A stretch of DNA of 64,000 bases from Pontibacter indicus. GTDB lineage: Bacteria; Bacteroidota; Bacteroidia; Cytophagales; Hymenobacteraceae. Below, piece by piece: positions 33,626-42,558 of the stretch (positions are counted from its first letter, which is position 1; every line of letters begins with the position of its first letter). The notes under the pieces were generated by a model, which saw nothing but the letters and a program-made list of their open reading frames with translations, was not told the DNA's origin and searched no databases. The stretch is taken from the NCBI RefSeq assembly GCF_900156345.1, contig NZ_FTPP01000002.1:620001-684000 (forward strand). Reading direction: 5' to 3'. A program made the position numbers and the translations under genes.

Positions 33626-34025
33626 CCCCTGCCCCTCTCAAAAGGGGATTTTCTGAAGCCGCCATATGAGGTATAAGCGTTGTGGCAAACTACCTCTGGC
33701 AGGTACAGCAAGACTAACTTGCACGCTGGCAATGAAAGAGACCGTGTCGCCAGGTGCGCTTTTCGGTGCTCCACTGTTGGGGGTGAAGGGGTCCCCCTTT
33801 CAAGAGCGGTCAGCGAGTGGGGGTAGGGCCCCTCGATTTTTGTGTCAAGACAAAAAGTGAGTACCCGCCGCACAGGCCAAGCAATGAAACAAGCAGGTTG
33901 CTATACCTGCAACAATAGCTACGCTAGGCATGAGCATTGATACAGGTACAACCAGACGGTGCTATACCTGGAGCACAGGGGCCGGAGGCCCCACGATAGT
34001 AGACACGAGCGAGGACGCTCGCGCC
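33626..34025 (-). repeat. Intergenic repeat, copy 2 (inverted relative to copy 1)
   Basis: Read on minus, this block repeats the ordered landmarks of the copy at 22443-22885: GGCGCGAGCGTCC, TCTACTATC with TGGGGCCTC, GCAGGTATAGCAACCTG, the TTTTTGTCTTGACACAAAAA core, ACTCGCTGA, ACAGTGGAGC and GAGAGGGGCAGGGG. It occupies most of the 744-base gap between the TrmH gene and mutS. No convincing gene is seen in it. Confidence 0.7.
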
Positions 34026-34126
34026 ATGAAAGCGAGAACGTCCAGAATTGAGTTTGGAGATTTTCAACTCGCGCCACAATAATTTAAGATTAAACGGGAA
34101 ATCAATCCCATCAAAGTGATACAGGT

Positions 34127-36757
34127 ATGAAAGGAGGAGACAACGGCACTGTAACCCCACTGATGAAACAGTACAACGCCATCAAGGCGAAGCATCCGGG
34201 GGCGCTGCTGCTATTCAGGGTAGGAGACTTCTACGAGACCTTTGGCGAGGACGCCATCAAGGCCAGCAAGATATTGGACATTGTACTGACCAAGCGCGGC
34301 AACGGCTCTGCCTCGGAGACAGCGCTTGCCGGTTTCCCGCACCACTCCCTCGACACCTACCTGCCCAAACTGGTACGGGCCGGGGAGCGCGTGGCCATCT
34401 GCGATCAGCTCGAAGACCCTAAATCGGTGAAAGGTATTGTGAAGCGGGGCGTTACCGAGCTGGTAACACCCGGCGTGTCTTTTAACGACCAGGTGCTGGA
34501 AAAACGCAGCAACAATTATCTGGCGGCTGTACATTTTGGCAAAACGGAGGCCGGTGTTTCCTTTCTGGATATCTCGACAGGCGAGTTCATCACCGCACAG
34601 GGCGATAAAAACTACGTAGGCAAGTTGCTGCAGAGCCTGGCGCCGGCAGAGGTGCTCTTCTGCAAGCGCGAGAAAGAAACCTTCTTTCAGAGCTACGGTC
34701 CCGATTTTCGCTACTATGCGCTGGAGGAGTGGGTGTTCAGCTACGACTTCGCCTATGAATCGCTGACGCGGCATTTTAATACGACTTCGCTCAAGGGATT
34801 CGGCATCGAAGGGATGCAGGAGGCCATTACTTCGGCAGGAGCCATCCTGCATTATCTCTCTGAAACGCACCACCACGAGATCAGCCACATCGCCACCATC
34901 TCCCGCCTGGAGGAGGACAAGTACGTGTGGCTCGACCGCTTCACGGTACGCAACCTGGAGCTGGTATACCCGCAGAACCAGGACGGCGTGCCGCTAATCC
35001 AGATCCTCGACCAGACCACTACGCCAATGGGTGCCCGTTTGCTGAAAAAGTGGGTGGTGCTGCCGCTGAAGGATGTAGTGCAGATCAAACGCCGTCTCGA
35101 CACAGTAGAGGCGCTGACCCAGCACGGCGAACTGCTCGACGAGCTATACCTGCACCTCAAGCAAATCAACGACCTCGAGCGCCTGATCTCCAAAGTAGCC
35201 GTGCGCCGTGTGAACCCACGGGAACTCATGCAATTGGCGAAAGCTTTGGATGCGATTCAGCCGATCAAGAAGCTGCTGGCGGCAAGCGGTATACCTGCCC
35301 TCGTGAAGCTGGCCGACCAGCTGGCACCATGCGATGGGCTGCGCGAGGAGATCAAGAACGTGCTCAAGCCGGACGCCCCAATGCTCACCAACCAGGGCAA
35401 TATGATCAACGATGGGGTAAACGAGGAGCTGGATGAGCTCCGCAAGATCGCTTTTTCGGGGAAGGATTATCTGGCTCAACTGCAACAGCGGGAGGTTAAG
35501 AATACAGGCATTAGCTCTCTGAAGATCGCCTATAACAAGGTGTTTGGCTACTACCTGGAAGTGACGCACGCGCACAAAGACAAAGTGCCGGCCAGCTGGA
35601 TCCGCAAGCAGACGCTGGTGAATGCCGAGCGCTACATCACCGAGGAGCTCAAAACTTACGAAGAGAAGATTCTCAATGCCGAAGAGCGCATTTATACCAT
35701 CGAGTTTAGCCTCTTCAACGAGCTGGTGCTGCAGGCCATGGATTACGTGGGGCAAATCCAGCAAAATGCCAAAGTCATCGCCGTGATCGACTGCCTGAGC
35801 GCCTTTGCAGGTATAGCCGTGGCGGGCAACTACGTGAAGCCCGAGGTGAACAATAGCCATGTGCTCGACATCAGGAAAGGCCGTCATCCGGTGATCGAAA
35901 AGCAACTGCCGCTGGGGGAGGAGTACGTGCCCAACGACATCTTCCTCGACAACGAAGAACAACAGGTGATCATCATCACAGGTCCGAACATGGCAGGTAA
36001 GAGTGCCCTCCTACGCCAGACGGCCCTGATCGTGCTGATGGCGCAGATCGGTTGCTTCGTTCCTGCTGAGGCGGCCAGCATCGGCATCATCGACAAGATC
36101 TTTACCCGTGTGGGCGCTTCGGATAACCTCTCGAAAGGTGAGTCGACCTTTATGGTGGAGATGACTGAGACGGCCAGTATCCTGAACAACCTCTCGGATC
36201 GCAGCCTGGTGCTGATGGATGAGATTGGCCGCGGCACGAGTACTTATGACGGCATTTCCATTGCCTGGGCTATTGTGGAGCACCTGCACAATCACCCGAA
36301 GTTCCGGGCCAAGACGCTTTTTGCCACGCACTACCACGAGCTCAATCAGCTGGCTGAAGATTTTCCGCGCGTGAAAAATTACAATGTGTCGGTGAAGGAG
36401 ACAGGCGGCAAGATTCTGTTCATGCGCAAACTGGTAGAGGGCGGCAGCGAGCACAGTTTCGGTATACATGTGGCCCAGATGGCCGGTATGCCGAACAGCG
36501 TGGTGCTGCGCGCCGACGAGATTATGCATCACCTCGAAAAAGAGAAGGTATCGGAGCAGGCGCCGAAGCAACGCATGAAGTCTGCCCCAAAAAACAACTA
36601 CCAACTAAGCATGTTCGAGTTACAGGACCCGCAACTGCAGCGTGTGAAGGAGCTCATGGAGCAGCTCGATATTAACACCATAACCCCTGTGGAGGCACTT
36701 TTGAAACTCAACGAGCTCAAATTATTGTTGAAAGATAAAGGCGAAACGGTGCGCTAG
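34127..36757 (+). CDS. mutS: DNA mismatch repair protein MutS
   Basis: A full-length MutS of 876 residues. The mismatch-reading Phe-x-Glu is at F35-Y36-E37 in RVGDFYETFG. Connector, core and clamp domains follow, then the ATPase with Walker A GPNMAGKS at 619-626, the signature region STFMVEMTE, Walker B LVLMDEIGRGTSTYDG and the FATHYHEL switch. The C-terminal tail carries a helix-turn-helix and a short dimerisation end. It works with MutL to start repair of replication errors. Several in-frame GGTATA copies encode Gly-Ile-Ala and Gly-Ile-Pro. It stands alone, upstream of two tRNA genes. Confidence 0.97.
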   Translation: MKGGDNGTVTPLMKQYNAIKAKHPGALLLFRVGDFYETFGEDAIKASKILDIVLTKRGNGSASETALAGFPHHSLDTYLPKLVRAGERVAICDQLEDPKSVKGIVKRGVTELVTPGVSFNDQVLEKRSNNYLAAVHFGKTEAGVSFLDISTGEFITAQGDKNYVGKLLQSLAPAEVLFCKREKETFFQSYGPDFRYYALEEWVFSYDFAYESLTRHFNTTSLKGFGIEGMQEAITSAGAILHYLSETHHHEISHIATISRLEEDKYVWLDRFTVRNLELVYPQNQDGVPLIQILDQTTTPMGARLLKKWVVLPLKDVVQIKRRLDTVEALTQHGELLDELYLHLKQINDLERLISKVAVRRVNPRELMQLAKALDAIQPIKKLLAASGIPALVKLADQLAPCDGLREEIKNVLKPDAPMLTNQGNMINDGVNEELDELRKIAFSGKDYLAQLQQREVKNTGISSLKIAYNKVFGYYLEVTHAHKDKVPASWIRKQTLVNAERYITEELKTYEEKILNAEERIYTIEFSLFNELVLQAMDYVGQIQQNAKVIAVIDCLSAFAGIAVAGNYVKPEVNNSHVLDIRKGRHPVIEKQLPLGEEYVPNDIFLDNEEQQVIIITGPNMAGKSALLRQTALIVLMAQIGCFVPAEAASIGIIDKIFTRVGASDNLSKGESTFMVEMTETASILNNLSDRSLVLMDEIGRGTSTYDGISIAWAIVEHLHNHPKFRAKTLFATHYHELNQLAEDFPRVKNYNVSVKETGGKILFMRKLVEGGSEHSFGIHVAQMAGMPNSVVLRADEIMHHLEKEKVSEQAPKQRMKSAPKNNYQLSMFELQDPQLQRVKELMEQLDINTITPVEALLKLNELKLLLKDKGETVR

Positions 36758-36795
36758 AAGGTATAGCCGGGCTGCGCTCAAAATTTTCTAAAAAT

Positions 36796-36827
36796 TTTCT
36801 CGCTGAAAATCAGTAAAAAGCGAGAAA
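36796..36827 (+). terminator. Possible hairpin terminator after mutS
   Basis: TTTCTCGCT (36796-36804) and AGCGAGAAA (36819-36827) form a 9-bp stem, with a further AAAATTTT/AAAAATTT outer pairing. There is no U-run directly after, so termination is uncertain. Confidence 0.4.
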
Positions 36828-36853
36828 GTAGCAGAAAAATTTAGGGCGCCCTC

Positions 36854-36883
36854 TTGACTTCTGGATTTTTGTCTATATCTTTG
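36854..36883 (+). promoter_or_regulatory. Consensus Bacteroidota promoter for the tRNA genes
   Basis: TTG (36854-36856) is followed after exactly 19 bases by TATCTTTG (36876-36883), a full match to the TTG-N19-TAnnTTTG housekeeping promoter. The start point would be near 36890, about 32 bases before tRNA-Gly. Confidence 0.85.
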
Positions 36884-36921
36884 TATCACTAAATCGCTAA
36901 GGGGGTTTAGAAAAGACTAAA

Positions 36922-36994
36922 GCGGGAGTAGCTCAGTTGGTAGAGCGCGACCTTGCCAAGGTCGAGGTCGCGAGTTCGAACCTCGTCTCCCGCT
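36922..36994 (+). tRNA. tRNA-Gly (anticodon GCC)
   Basis: A standard cloverleaf can be drawn: acceptor GCGGGAG pairs with CTCCCGC, D-arm GCTC/GAGC, anticodon stem CGACC/GGTCG with loop TTGCCAA (anticodon GCC), and T-arm GCGAG with loop TTCGAAC. The discriminator is T and no CCA is encoded. It is followed at once by a hairpin terminator. Confidence 0.97.
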
Positions 36995-37005
36995 CAAAAG
37001 AAGAT

Positions 37006-37039
37006 AAAGACGTTGTGATAAGCAACGTCTTTGTTTTTT
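37006..37039 (+). terminator. Intrinsic terminator after tRNA-Gly
   Basis: AAAGACGTTG (37006-37015) and CAACGTCTTT (37023-37032) form a perfect 10-bp stem with loop TGATAAG, then GTTTTTT. It separates the two tRNA genes into units, unless read-through occurs. Confidence 0.88.
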
Positions 37040-37071
37040 AAAGTCACTTCTTCGGGATTAGCCCGAAGGTT

Positions 37072-37155
37072 GCCGGGATGGTGGAATTGGTAGACACGCA
37101 AGACTTAAAATCTTGTGGCCGCAAGGCCGTGCGGGTTCGATTCCCGCTCCTGGTA
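37072..37155 (+). tRNA. tRNA-Leu (anticodon TAA)
   Basis: Acceptor GCCGGGA pairs with TCCTGGT (two wobbles), the anticodon stem CAAGA/TCTTG holds loop CTTAAAA (anticodon TAA), and a long variable arm (GGCCGCAAGGCC) marks a class II tRNA. T-arm GCGGG with loop TTCGATT. Discriminator A, no CCA encoded. Confidence 0.96.
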
Positions 37156-37163
37156 CTGGAAAT

Positions 37164-37203
37164 AGAAAGCCCTTGTAACGGAAGTTGCAAGGGCTTTCTT
37201 CGT
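37164..37203 (+). terminator. Intrinsic terminator after tRNA-Leu
   Basis: The arms 37164-37179 and 37184-37199 form a 16-bp stem with one G-T wobble and a GGAA tetraloop, followed by T residues. Confidence 0.88.
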
Positions 37204-37343
37204 TTATAGCCCTATATTGTACTTACCTTAAAATTAGAAGCGAAATAGAGGGAGCCTGCCGAAGTATGGCAGATTCTAACTAAATCTGCACCAAAGACGT
37301 GACATCCCTAAGCAATTGGGCATCGAAGGGAGAAAGACAATTT

Positions 37344-37421
37344 TTAGTCTAATACCAGTTCATAGCCTAAGTACAGCACGGAACCTACCAGCATGAGCGA
37401 GAGCATGATACTTGGTGTCAT
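37344..37421 (-). CDS. Possible 25-residue membrane peptide
   Basis: A minus-strand frame from ATG (37419-37421) to TAA encodes 25 residues, almost wholly a single hydrophobic helix (PSIMLSLMLVGSVLYLGYE). It lies in the 582-base gap after tRNA-Leu. Codon pattern and hydrophobicity are protein-like, but no family or promoter is certain. Confidence 0.35.
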   Translation of the reverse strand: MTPSIMLSLMLVGSVLYLGYELVLD

Positions 37422-37492
37422 AAGCTTAATGGGTTTAAAAGTGTGTAATATGAATGTGTGGAAAGCAGTATTGCTAGCTTTAGTTGTATAAC

Positions 37493-37624
37493 ATGTTGAC
37501 AGGCAATGTGTTTGGCGTAAGATCGGATAAAGATGAGCACAGGGAGGAAAGTGGCGCTCCAGGTATACTGACCCTCTTATTAGTAGTATCTTTAATAGTC
37601 ATATTTAGCAGGATCTTAGCTTAA
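37493..37624 (+). CDS. Possible 43-residue single-helix membrane protein
   Basis: The frame starts MLTGNVFGVRSDKDEHREES and ends in a hydrophobic helix (GILTLLLVVSLIVIFSRIL), giving a charged head plus a C-terminal anchor. It lies in the gap between tRNA-Leu and the TcmP-like gene, on the same strand as the latter. No family; it could be chance in AT-rich DNA. Confidence 0.4.
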   Translation: MLTGNVFGVRSDKDEHREESGAPGILTLLLVVSLIVIFSRILA

Positions 37625-37711
37625 TTCGGCTAATACCCGCTCCTAATCCAGCATAAGCTGAGAAGTCCCATGTAACGAGATTTGCAGGGAACTTTTTGTC
37701 TCGACAAGCCT

Positions 37712-37719
37712 TATCTTTG
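37712..37719 (+). promoter_or_regulatory. -7 box for the TcmP-like gene
   Basis: TATCTTTG matches TAnnTTTG exactly, 66 bases before the start codon. TTTG candidates upstream are at non-standard distances. Confidence 0.5.
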
Positions 37720-37785
37720 CATACCTAAACCAATACTTCCGTACAGGTATACCCAGCAACCTGACAGCAGACAGCATTACAACCC

Positions 37786-38907
37786 ATGGCCGCAACACCC
37801 AGCGACTTCTTCAAGACAAACCGGACAGCCTCCGAAATAAAAGCTGAGCTGTTGCCGAGCTTTTTTGAGGTATGGGCGACTGTGATGCTACAGCATGCAG
37901 GTGCGTCAGAAAGGTTATTACGCTGTATCGATCTACAGGCGGGCCTTGATCTGAATGAGTCGTCTCCCGCGGTTATGCAGCTATTGCGACAGGTATACAA
38001 AAGCACCGGCTCCCGAACTGATCTGAATAAAGGTATGGGCTTGATGCTCTACGATGCTGATACATATACCTTGACTGAACTGCAGGAGCGGGTAGCACAG
38101 CTGCCGTTTTACCAGGATCTGGTAAATCTGCCCGTTTTTCTGCAGGAGGAGAGCGAAGAGGCGCCTATGGAACGTCTCCTAACCGATCAGCCTTCATTTG
38201 CCTTTCTTGATCCCACACAAGAAGGCATACCACAACAGTTTCTGCTCCACGCCATCCAGAAGAGTGAAGCGGACTTGCTGATGCTTTTCAGCCCGAAAGC
38301 ACTGGAGACTGCCGTGAAGAAAGCGAGGGCCGAAAGCCAGCTTCAGGAAATATTTGCAGAGCGACTGGAAGCAATAAGGGTCTTCTACAAACAGAACAGG
38401 AACGCAGACAGGAGGGAGGAGTACCTGCTGGATTGTTTTGAAGGGATTTTCCGGGGCAAAGACTTCTATACCCTGCGCTTCCGAATAAACCTTACTGACA
38501 AAAGGCAGACGAGCCAATACCTGGTCTTCTCAGTGAAGTCGGAGCAGGTATACCTTCGATTAAAAGAGCTGCTCGAAAGGTATAGCGACTACCAGGAGGA
38601 TGGGGTGCCGTTGTTCGGTGCTAACCTGCAGGCGCAGCAGATGTCCCTGTTCCACGAGCATTACAGGTATGCTGTCGCCAGGTTAGCGCAGGAACTTCTG
38701 GCAGATGCCGGCACTTACAACAATCGCACGCTACAGCACATCTATGAGCAACACAGCCTGGGCACTCACTATACCCTGGCAAACTACCAGATAGCCTATG
38801 AAAGGCTGATGCGGCAGGGGCTGGTGCGCTTCATCAACCCGAAAACCGGGCAGCCCGTGACAAAGCTGACAGCAGCGTCGCTGATCAGGTATAGCCTCCG
38901 GAAGTAA
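37786..38907 (+). CDS. Three-Cys-motif partner protein TcmP-like
   Basis: The 373-residue product follows the TcmP layout: KTNRTASEIKAELLPSFFEVW (10-30), the first nucleotide-binding-like segment CIDLQAGLDL (47-56, in place of the usual DGFAGPG), FAFLDPTQEGIP (138-149, equivalent to the FFLDPFG motif), and YLVFSVKS (245-252), which matches the YLVFATKHxxG element of the family. The end has a winged-helix-like region. TcmP is usually encoded beside a phage Gp37/Gp68-type three-Cys-motif protein; none is adjacent here. Divergence of the first motif makes activity uncertain. Confidence 0.65.
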   Translation: MAATPSDFFKTNRTASEIKAELLPSFFEVWATVMLQHAGASERLLRCIDLQAGLDLNESSPAVMQLLRQVYKSTGSRTDLNKGMGLMLYDADTYTLTELQERVAQLPFYQDLVNLPVFLQEESEEAPMERLLTDQPSFAFLDPTQEGIPQQFLLHAIQKSEADLLMLFSPKALETAVKKARAESQLQEIFAERLEAIRVFYKQNRNADRREEYLLDCFEGIFRGKDFYTLRFRINLTDKRQTSQYLVFSVKSEQVYLRLKELLERYSDYQEDGVPLFGANLQAQQMSLFHEHYRYAVARLAQELLADAGTYNNRTLQHIYEQHSLGTHYTLANYQIAYERLMRQGLVRFINPKTGQPVTKLTAASLIRYSLRK

Positions 38908-38947
38908 GCTTGATCAGTTTCTGTTTCAGGCCATGTGCTGCTGGTGT

Positions 38948-39220
38948 TTATTCGGCGGTCGTCGGGTCTATCACTGTCCCTACTCTGCTTATCTTATTGG
39001 CTGGGAAACCTCCTTGCCGGGCATGTTCCCGCACCATCTCTTCATTCGGCGCATTGTAGATGCAGTAAATCTTATCGTCGGTTACATAGCTCTGAACCCA
39101 CTGAATCTTGGTGCCCATCTTGTCGAGCACGCCGCAGGAGGTCTGGGAAATGGATTTCAGCTGATCCGGTGTCAGTTTGCCGGCATCCGGAATTTCTCTT
39201 TCAATGACAAATTTAGGCAT
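38948..39220 (-). CDS. DUF4242 (SCO4226-like) protein
   Basis: A 90-residue protein (MPKFVIEREIPDAGKLTP) with the short ferredoxin-like fold typical of DUF4242. Its segments IQWVQSYVTDDKIYCIYNAP and EEMVREHARQGGFPANKI match the family. One member, Streptomyces SCO4226, binds nickel; the ligand here is not known. It converges on the TcmP-like gene. Confidence 0.85.
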   Translation of the reverse strand: MPKFVIEREIPDAGKLTPDQLKSISQTSCGVLDKMGTKIQWVQSYVTDDKIYCIYNAPNEEMVREHARQGGFPANKISRVGTVIDPTTAE

Positions 39221-39398
39221 GGTGTTTTGAGGAATGATTGCTACAGAAAATGGTATGCATCAAAAACACAATAGTCCGTTGTGACTACCAAGCGAGGAGA
39301 AATAGCAGGGTGAAAACTGGCAGAGGATTGGTACTATCTGCTTACGTGCAGGTATGCTTCTGGTTTAGCAGTAGGCAGATGTCTATGATCAGCTCTTA

Positions 39399-40724
39399 TT
39401 ACCGAACCAATTCCCTGTTTCGGTTTGCATCAATAGCCAGCAAAATGAAGAGCAGGATGGTAAACGACCACAACGAGGAGCCGCCGTAGCTGAAGAATGG
39501 AAGCGGTATACCTACCACCGGTGCCAAGCCGATGGTCATGCCCACATTGATGACAAAGTGGAAGAAGATGACAGACACTACGCAGTAGCCGTAGGTACGG
39601 CCAAAGACGGATTTCTGCCGCTCAGCAATGTACACAATCCGCATCATGAGCAGCATAAACAGACCAATCAGGATCGTGCTGCCCACCCAGCCATGCTCTT
39701 CGCCAATGGTACAGAAGATAAAGTCGGTACTTTGCTCCGGCACGAAATCAAACTTGGTTTGCGTTCCCTCTAGAAAGCCCTTGCCCCAGAAACCGCCCGA
39801 ACCAATCGCGATCTTTGACTGTGTCACGTTCCAGCCATAGCCCAGCGGATCTGCCTCCGGGTTGATCAGGGCCTTGATACGGTTCTGCTGGTGTGGCTGC
39901 AGGATGTCGTTCACAAAATAATCCACACTGAACACCATGCCCACCACCAGCACAAACAGCGCGATCATGGTTTTGAAGCGGCGCATGAGACGGTAGTCTA
40001 GGAACATAGCCAGACCCATCAGCGCGGCAATGCCAATAAGCAGGTATAGCTTTGGTACGAGTAGGGTCAGGATAAAAATGGCCGCTGCCGTGCCCCCAAT
40101 GATCAGAATCAGCGGCGACATGCCCTCCCGGAAGAAAGCCAGGATAAAGGCGCCGAACACCAGCGCAGAGCCCGTTTCGTTTTGCAGAATAATGATTACA
40201 GCCGGCACAAACGTAATGGCGGCCAGAATCATCTGGTCCTTCATTTTCTGCTGCCGCAGACTCACATTGCTCAGGAACTTGGATATGGCCAGCGCTGTGG
40301 CAAACTTAGAAAGCTCAGCAGGCTGAAGGCGAAAGCCACCCCCCAAATCAAGCCAGGAGCGTGAACCCGCCACCGGGTTGGCTACTGCCAGCGTAAAGAG
40401 CAGCAGGAGTATAATACCGCCATAGATGGGATAAGCCAGGTGCTCGTATACCTTGTAATCGACTACGAGCAATATTATGATCAGAATAAGACCCGCTGCA
40501 ATAAACGTTAGCTGCCTGCCCGAGTTAATGTCGAAGCTGAAGATGTTTACTACGTTGTCGGGGCTGTAAACCACGGCGTAGATGTTCATCCAACCCAGAC
40601 ATACCAGCACAAAGTAAATCAGCACCGTGAACCAGTCGAGGTTACCAAACACGCTCGTCGACTGGCGGCGGCTGCTAGGCTGCACCAGGCGCTCTTTAAG
40701 CAATCCCTGTCCTGTAGTTGCCAT
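39399..40724 (-). CDS. rodA: Peptidoglycan polymerase RodA
   Basis: The last gene of the cell-shape operon encodes a 441-residue SEDS protein with ten membrane helices. It shows the conserved GGSGFWGKGFLEGTQTK-like loop, the FVPEQSTDFIFCTIGEEHG segment with the catalytic-region residues, and a C-terminal GIPLPFFSYGGSSL motif. RodA polymerises lipid II with its partner PBP2, which is encoded directly upstream with one base between them. The N-terminal cytoplasmic tail is longer than in E. coli. Confidence 0.95.
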   Translation of the reverse strand: MATTGQGLLKERLVQPSSRRQSTSVFGNLDWFTVLIYFVLVCLGWMNIYAVVYSPDNVVNIFSFDINSGRQLTFIAAGLILIIILLVVDYKVYEHLAYPIYGGIILLLLFTLAVANPVAGSRSWLDLGGGFRLQPAELSKFATALAISKFLSNVSLRQQKMKDQMILAAITFVPAVIIILQNETGSALVFGAFILAFFREGMSPLILIIGGTAAAIFILTLLVPKLYLLIGIAALMGLAMFLDYRLMRRFKTMIALFVLVVGMVFSVDYFVNDILQPHQQNRIKALINPEADPLGYGWNVTQSKIAIGSGGFWGKGFLEGTQTKFDFVPEQSTDFIFCTIGEEHGWVGSTILIGLFMLLMMRIVYIAERQKSVFGRTYGYCVVSVIFFHFVINVGMTIGLAPVVGIPLPFFSYGGSSLWSFTILLFILLAIDANRNRELVR

Positions 40725-40725
40725 A

Positions 40726-42558
40726 TTACTTTGATTTAATATTCAAATACTCACGGCTCAACACCCACTTCTCCTGCACTTTGAGGGCAGAGATAGAGTC
40801 AGTCATGTACTTTTCAATCATCAGGCCCGCAATCGGGGCTGCTGACTGGCCTCCCCACTTGCCATGCTCCACGTATACTGCGATCGCAATCTTAGGATCT
40901 TCTTTCGGAGCGAAAGCTACAAACACGGCGTGGTCAGGTCCCTGTGGGTTCTGGGCCGTACCGGTTTTACCGCAAACGGTTATACCTATTTTATCCAGGC
41001 TGGCCTTGCGGCCTGTACCGGCGCGTACTACTTCGGCCATGCCTTCAATAATGGGTTCGAAATGGTGTGGCTTAACAGAGGTATAGTGGCGCTCGTAGTT
41101 GTCTGCCAATGGCTTACCGTCCTCGCCAATTGAGCGAATGAGGTGCGGGGTTACATAATACCCTTTATTAGCGACAACAGCCATAAAGTTCGCCATCTGT
41201 AGCGGCGTTACCCCCAGTTCGCCCTGCCCGATGCTAAGGGAATAGATAGTGGAGTATTTCCAGCGGTTCTTGCCATACACGCGGTCGTACAGGTCGGTAG
41301 ACGCGATGATGCCCGATTTCTCACCTGGTATGTCGATTCCCAACTTCTTTCCAAACCCAAAGGTGAGTACATGCTCGCGCCAGTCCTTCAGGCCCAGTGC
41401 CGTGTCTGTGAACGTGTTCTTGGATTTTCCCTGGTTAATCAGTGCTTTGTAAGCCATAAAGAACCAAGGGTTACAGGAGTGCTGCACGGCACCGCGCAAG
41501 TCGAGTGGCGAAGGGTGCGGGTGGCAGTTCACCAACGATTTGTTACAGGCATACCTTGTATTCGGGTCTATCACGCCATCTTCCAGCGCAATAAGGGCCT
41601 GCGTCAGTTTAAAGATAGAGCCCGGCGGGTTGCGGTCTGCCATGATCGGGCGGTTGAACATGGTTTTGTCCGGGTCCTGCAGCAATTGCATGTAGTTCTT
41701 GCCGTAGTCTTTGCCCGTGAACAGGTTCGGGTCATAAAAAGGTGCCGACACATAGGCCAGGATCTCACCCGTCTTCGGTTCAATGGCCACAATACTGCCT
41801 TTGGCGCCGTTCATCAGGTACTCGCCGTAGGCCTGGAGATCGAGGTCGATGGTGCTCACCATGTTCTGGCCGGCTATGGAAAGGGTGTCGTAGGCGCCGT
41901 CCTTGAACGAGCCTTTGTCGATGCCGCGCACGTTCACCATCTTGTACTTCACGCCACGCTTGCCCATGAGGTACTTCTCGTAGGCCATCTCTATACCTGA
42001 TTTCCCGATATAGTCACCGGGGCGGTAGCCTTTGTAGGTGCTGTCCTCAAGCTGTTTCGGGCTGATCTCGGCAATGTAGCCCAGCGCATGGCTCAGGCTC
42101 TGGTGCGGATAGCCGCGGGCAGTACGGGCGTTGATGTAAAAGCCGGGGAAGTCGATCAGGTTATCCTGGATGTGGGCAAAATCCTGCGTGCTCAGCATCT
42201 GCTGAAAGATGGAAGGCTTCACCCAGGAGTAAGCACGGGCCTTTTTGAAGCGCTCGCGGGCATCCTCCAAGGTAATGTCGAGCATGCTGGCCAGGCGCAG
42301 TGTGTCGATGTTGCGGGCTTCCTTGGGCACGATCATCAGGTCGTACACGGGCGTATTCTGCACCAGCAACTCGCCATTGCGGTCGTAAATTAGTCCCCGG
42401 AAAGGATACTGGATAACGGTTTTGATCGCGTTGGTTTCAGCGGCCTGCTTGTAGCTGCTGTCCACCACCTGGATGTAGAAAAGGCGCAGTGCGTACACCA
42501 CACCCACCACCAGGAATATCGATTGTATGACGTACTTTCTGTTTTCGAGGTAATTCAT
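40726..42558 (-). CDS. mrdA: Penicillin-binding protein 2 (peptidoglycan transpeptidase)
   Basis: 610 residues with one membrane anchor (about 10-30), a dimerisation domain and a transpeptidase domain. The catalytic SxxK is S314-I-F-K317, the SxN motif is S361-C-N363 and the KTG motif is K531-T-G. It cross-links new peptidoglycan made by RodA in the elongasome. Its start overlaps the mreD stop by 4 bases, and rodA follows after one base, showing tight operon packing. Confidence 0.96.
   Translation of the reverse strand: MNYLENRKYVIQSIFLVVGVVYALRLFYIQVVDSSYKQAAETNAIKTVIQYPFRGLIYDRNGELLVQNTPVYDLMIVPKEARNIDTLRLASMLDITLEDARERFKKARAYSWVKPSIFQQMLSTQDFAHIQDNLIDFPGFYINARTARGYPHQSLSHALGYIAEISPKQLEDSTYKGYRPGDYIGKSGIEMAYEKYLMGKRGVKYKMVNVRGIDKGSFKDGAYDTLSIAGQNMVSTIDLDLQAYGEYLMNGAKGSIVAIEPKTGEILAYVSAPFYDPNLFTGKDYGKNYMQLLQDPDKTMFNRPIMADRNPPGSIFKLTQALIALEDGVIDPNTRYACNKSLVNCHPHPSPLDLRGAVQHSCNPWFFMAYKALINQGKSKNTFTDTALGLKDWREHVLTFGFGKKLGIDIPGEKSGIIASTDLYDRVYGKNRWKYSTIYSLSIGQGELGVTPLQMANFMAVVANKGYYVTPHLIRSIGEDGKPLADNYERHYTSVKPHHFEPIIEGMAEVVRAGTGRKASLDKIGITVCGKTGTAQNPQGPDHAVFVAFAPKEDPKIAIAVYVEHGKWGGQSAAPIAGLMIEKYMTDSISALKVQEKWVLSREYLNIKSK

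Noticed and set aside
33556-33873. 105-residue minus-strand frame in the repeat region
   Set aside because: It overlaps intergenic repeat copy 2, is Pro/Arg-rich and has no counterpart frame in copy 1.
36922-38907. Integrated element at the tRNA genes
   Set aside because: No integrase and no repeat of a tRNA 3' end was found downstream, so an integrated element cannot be supported.
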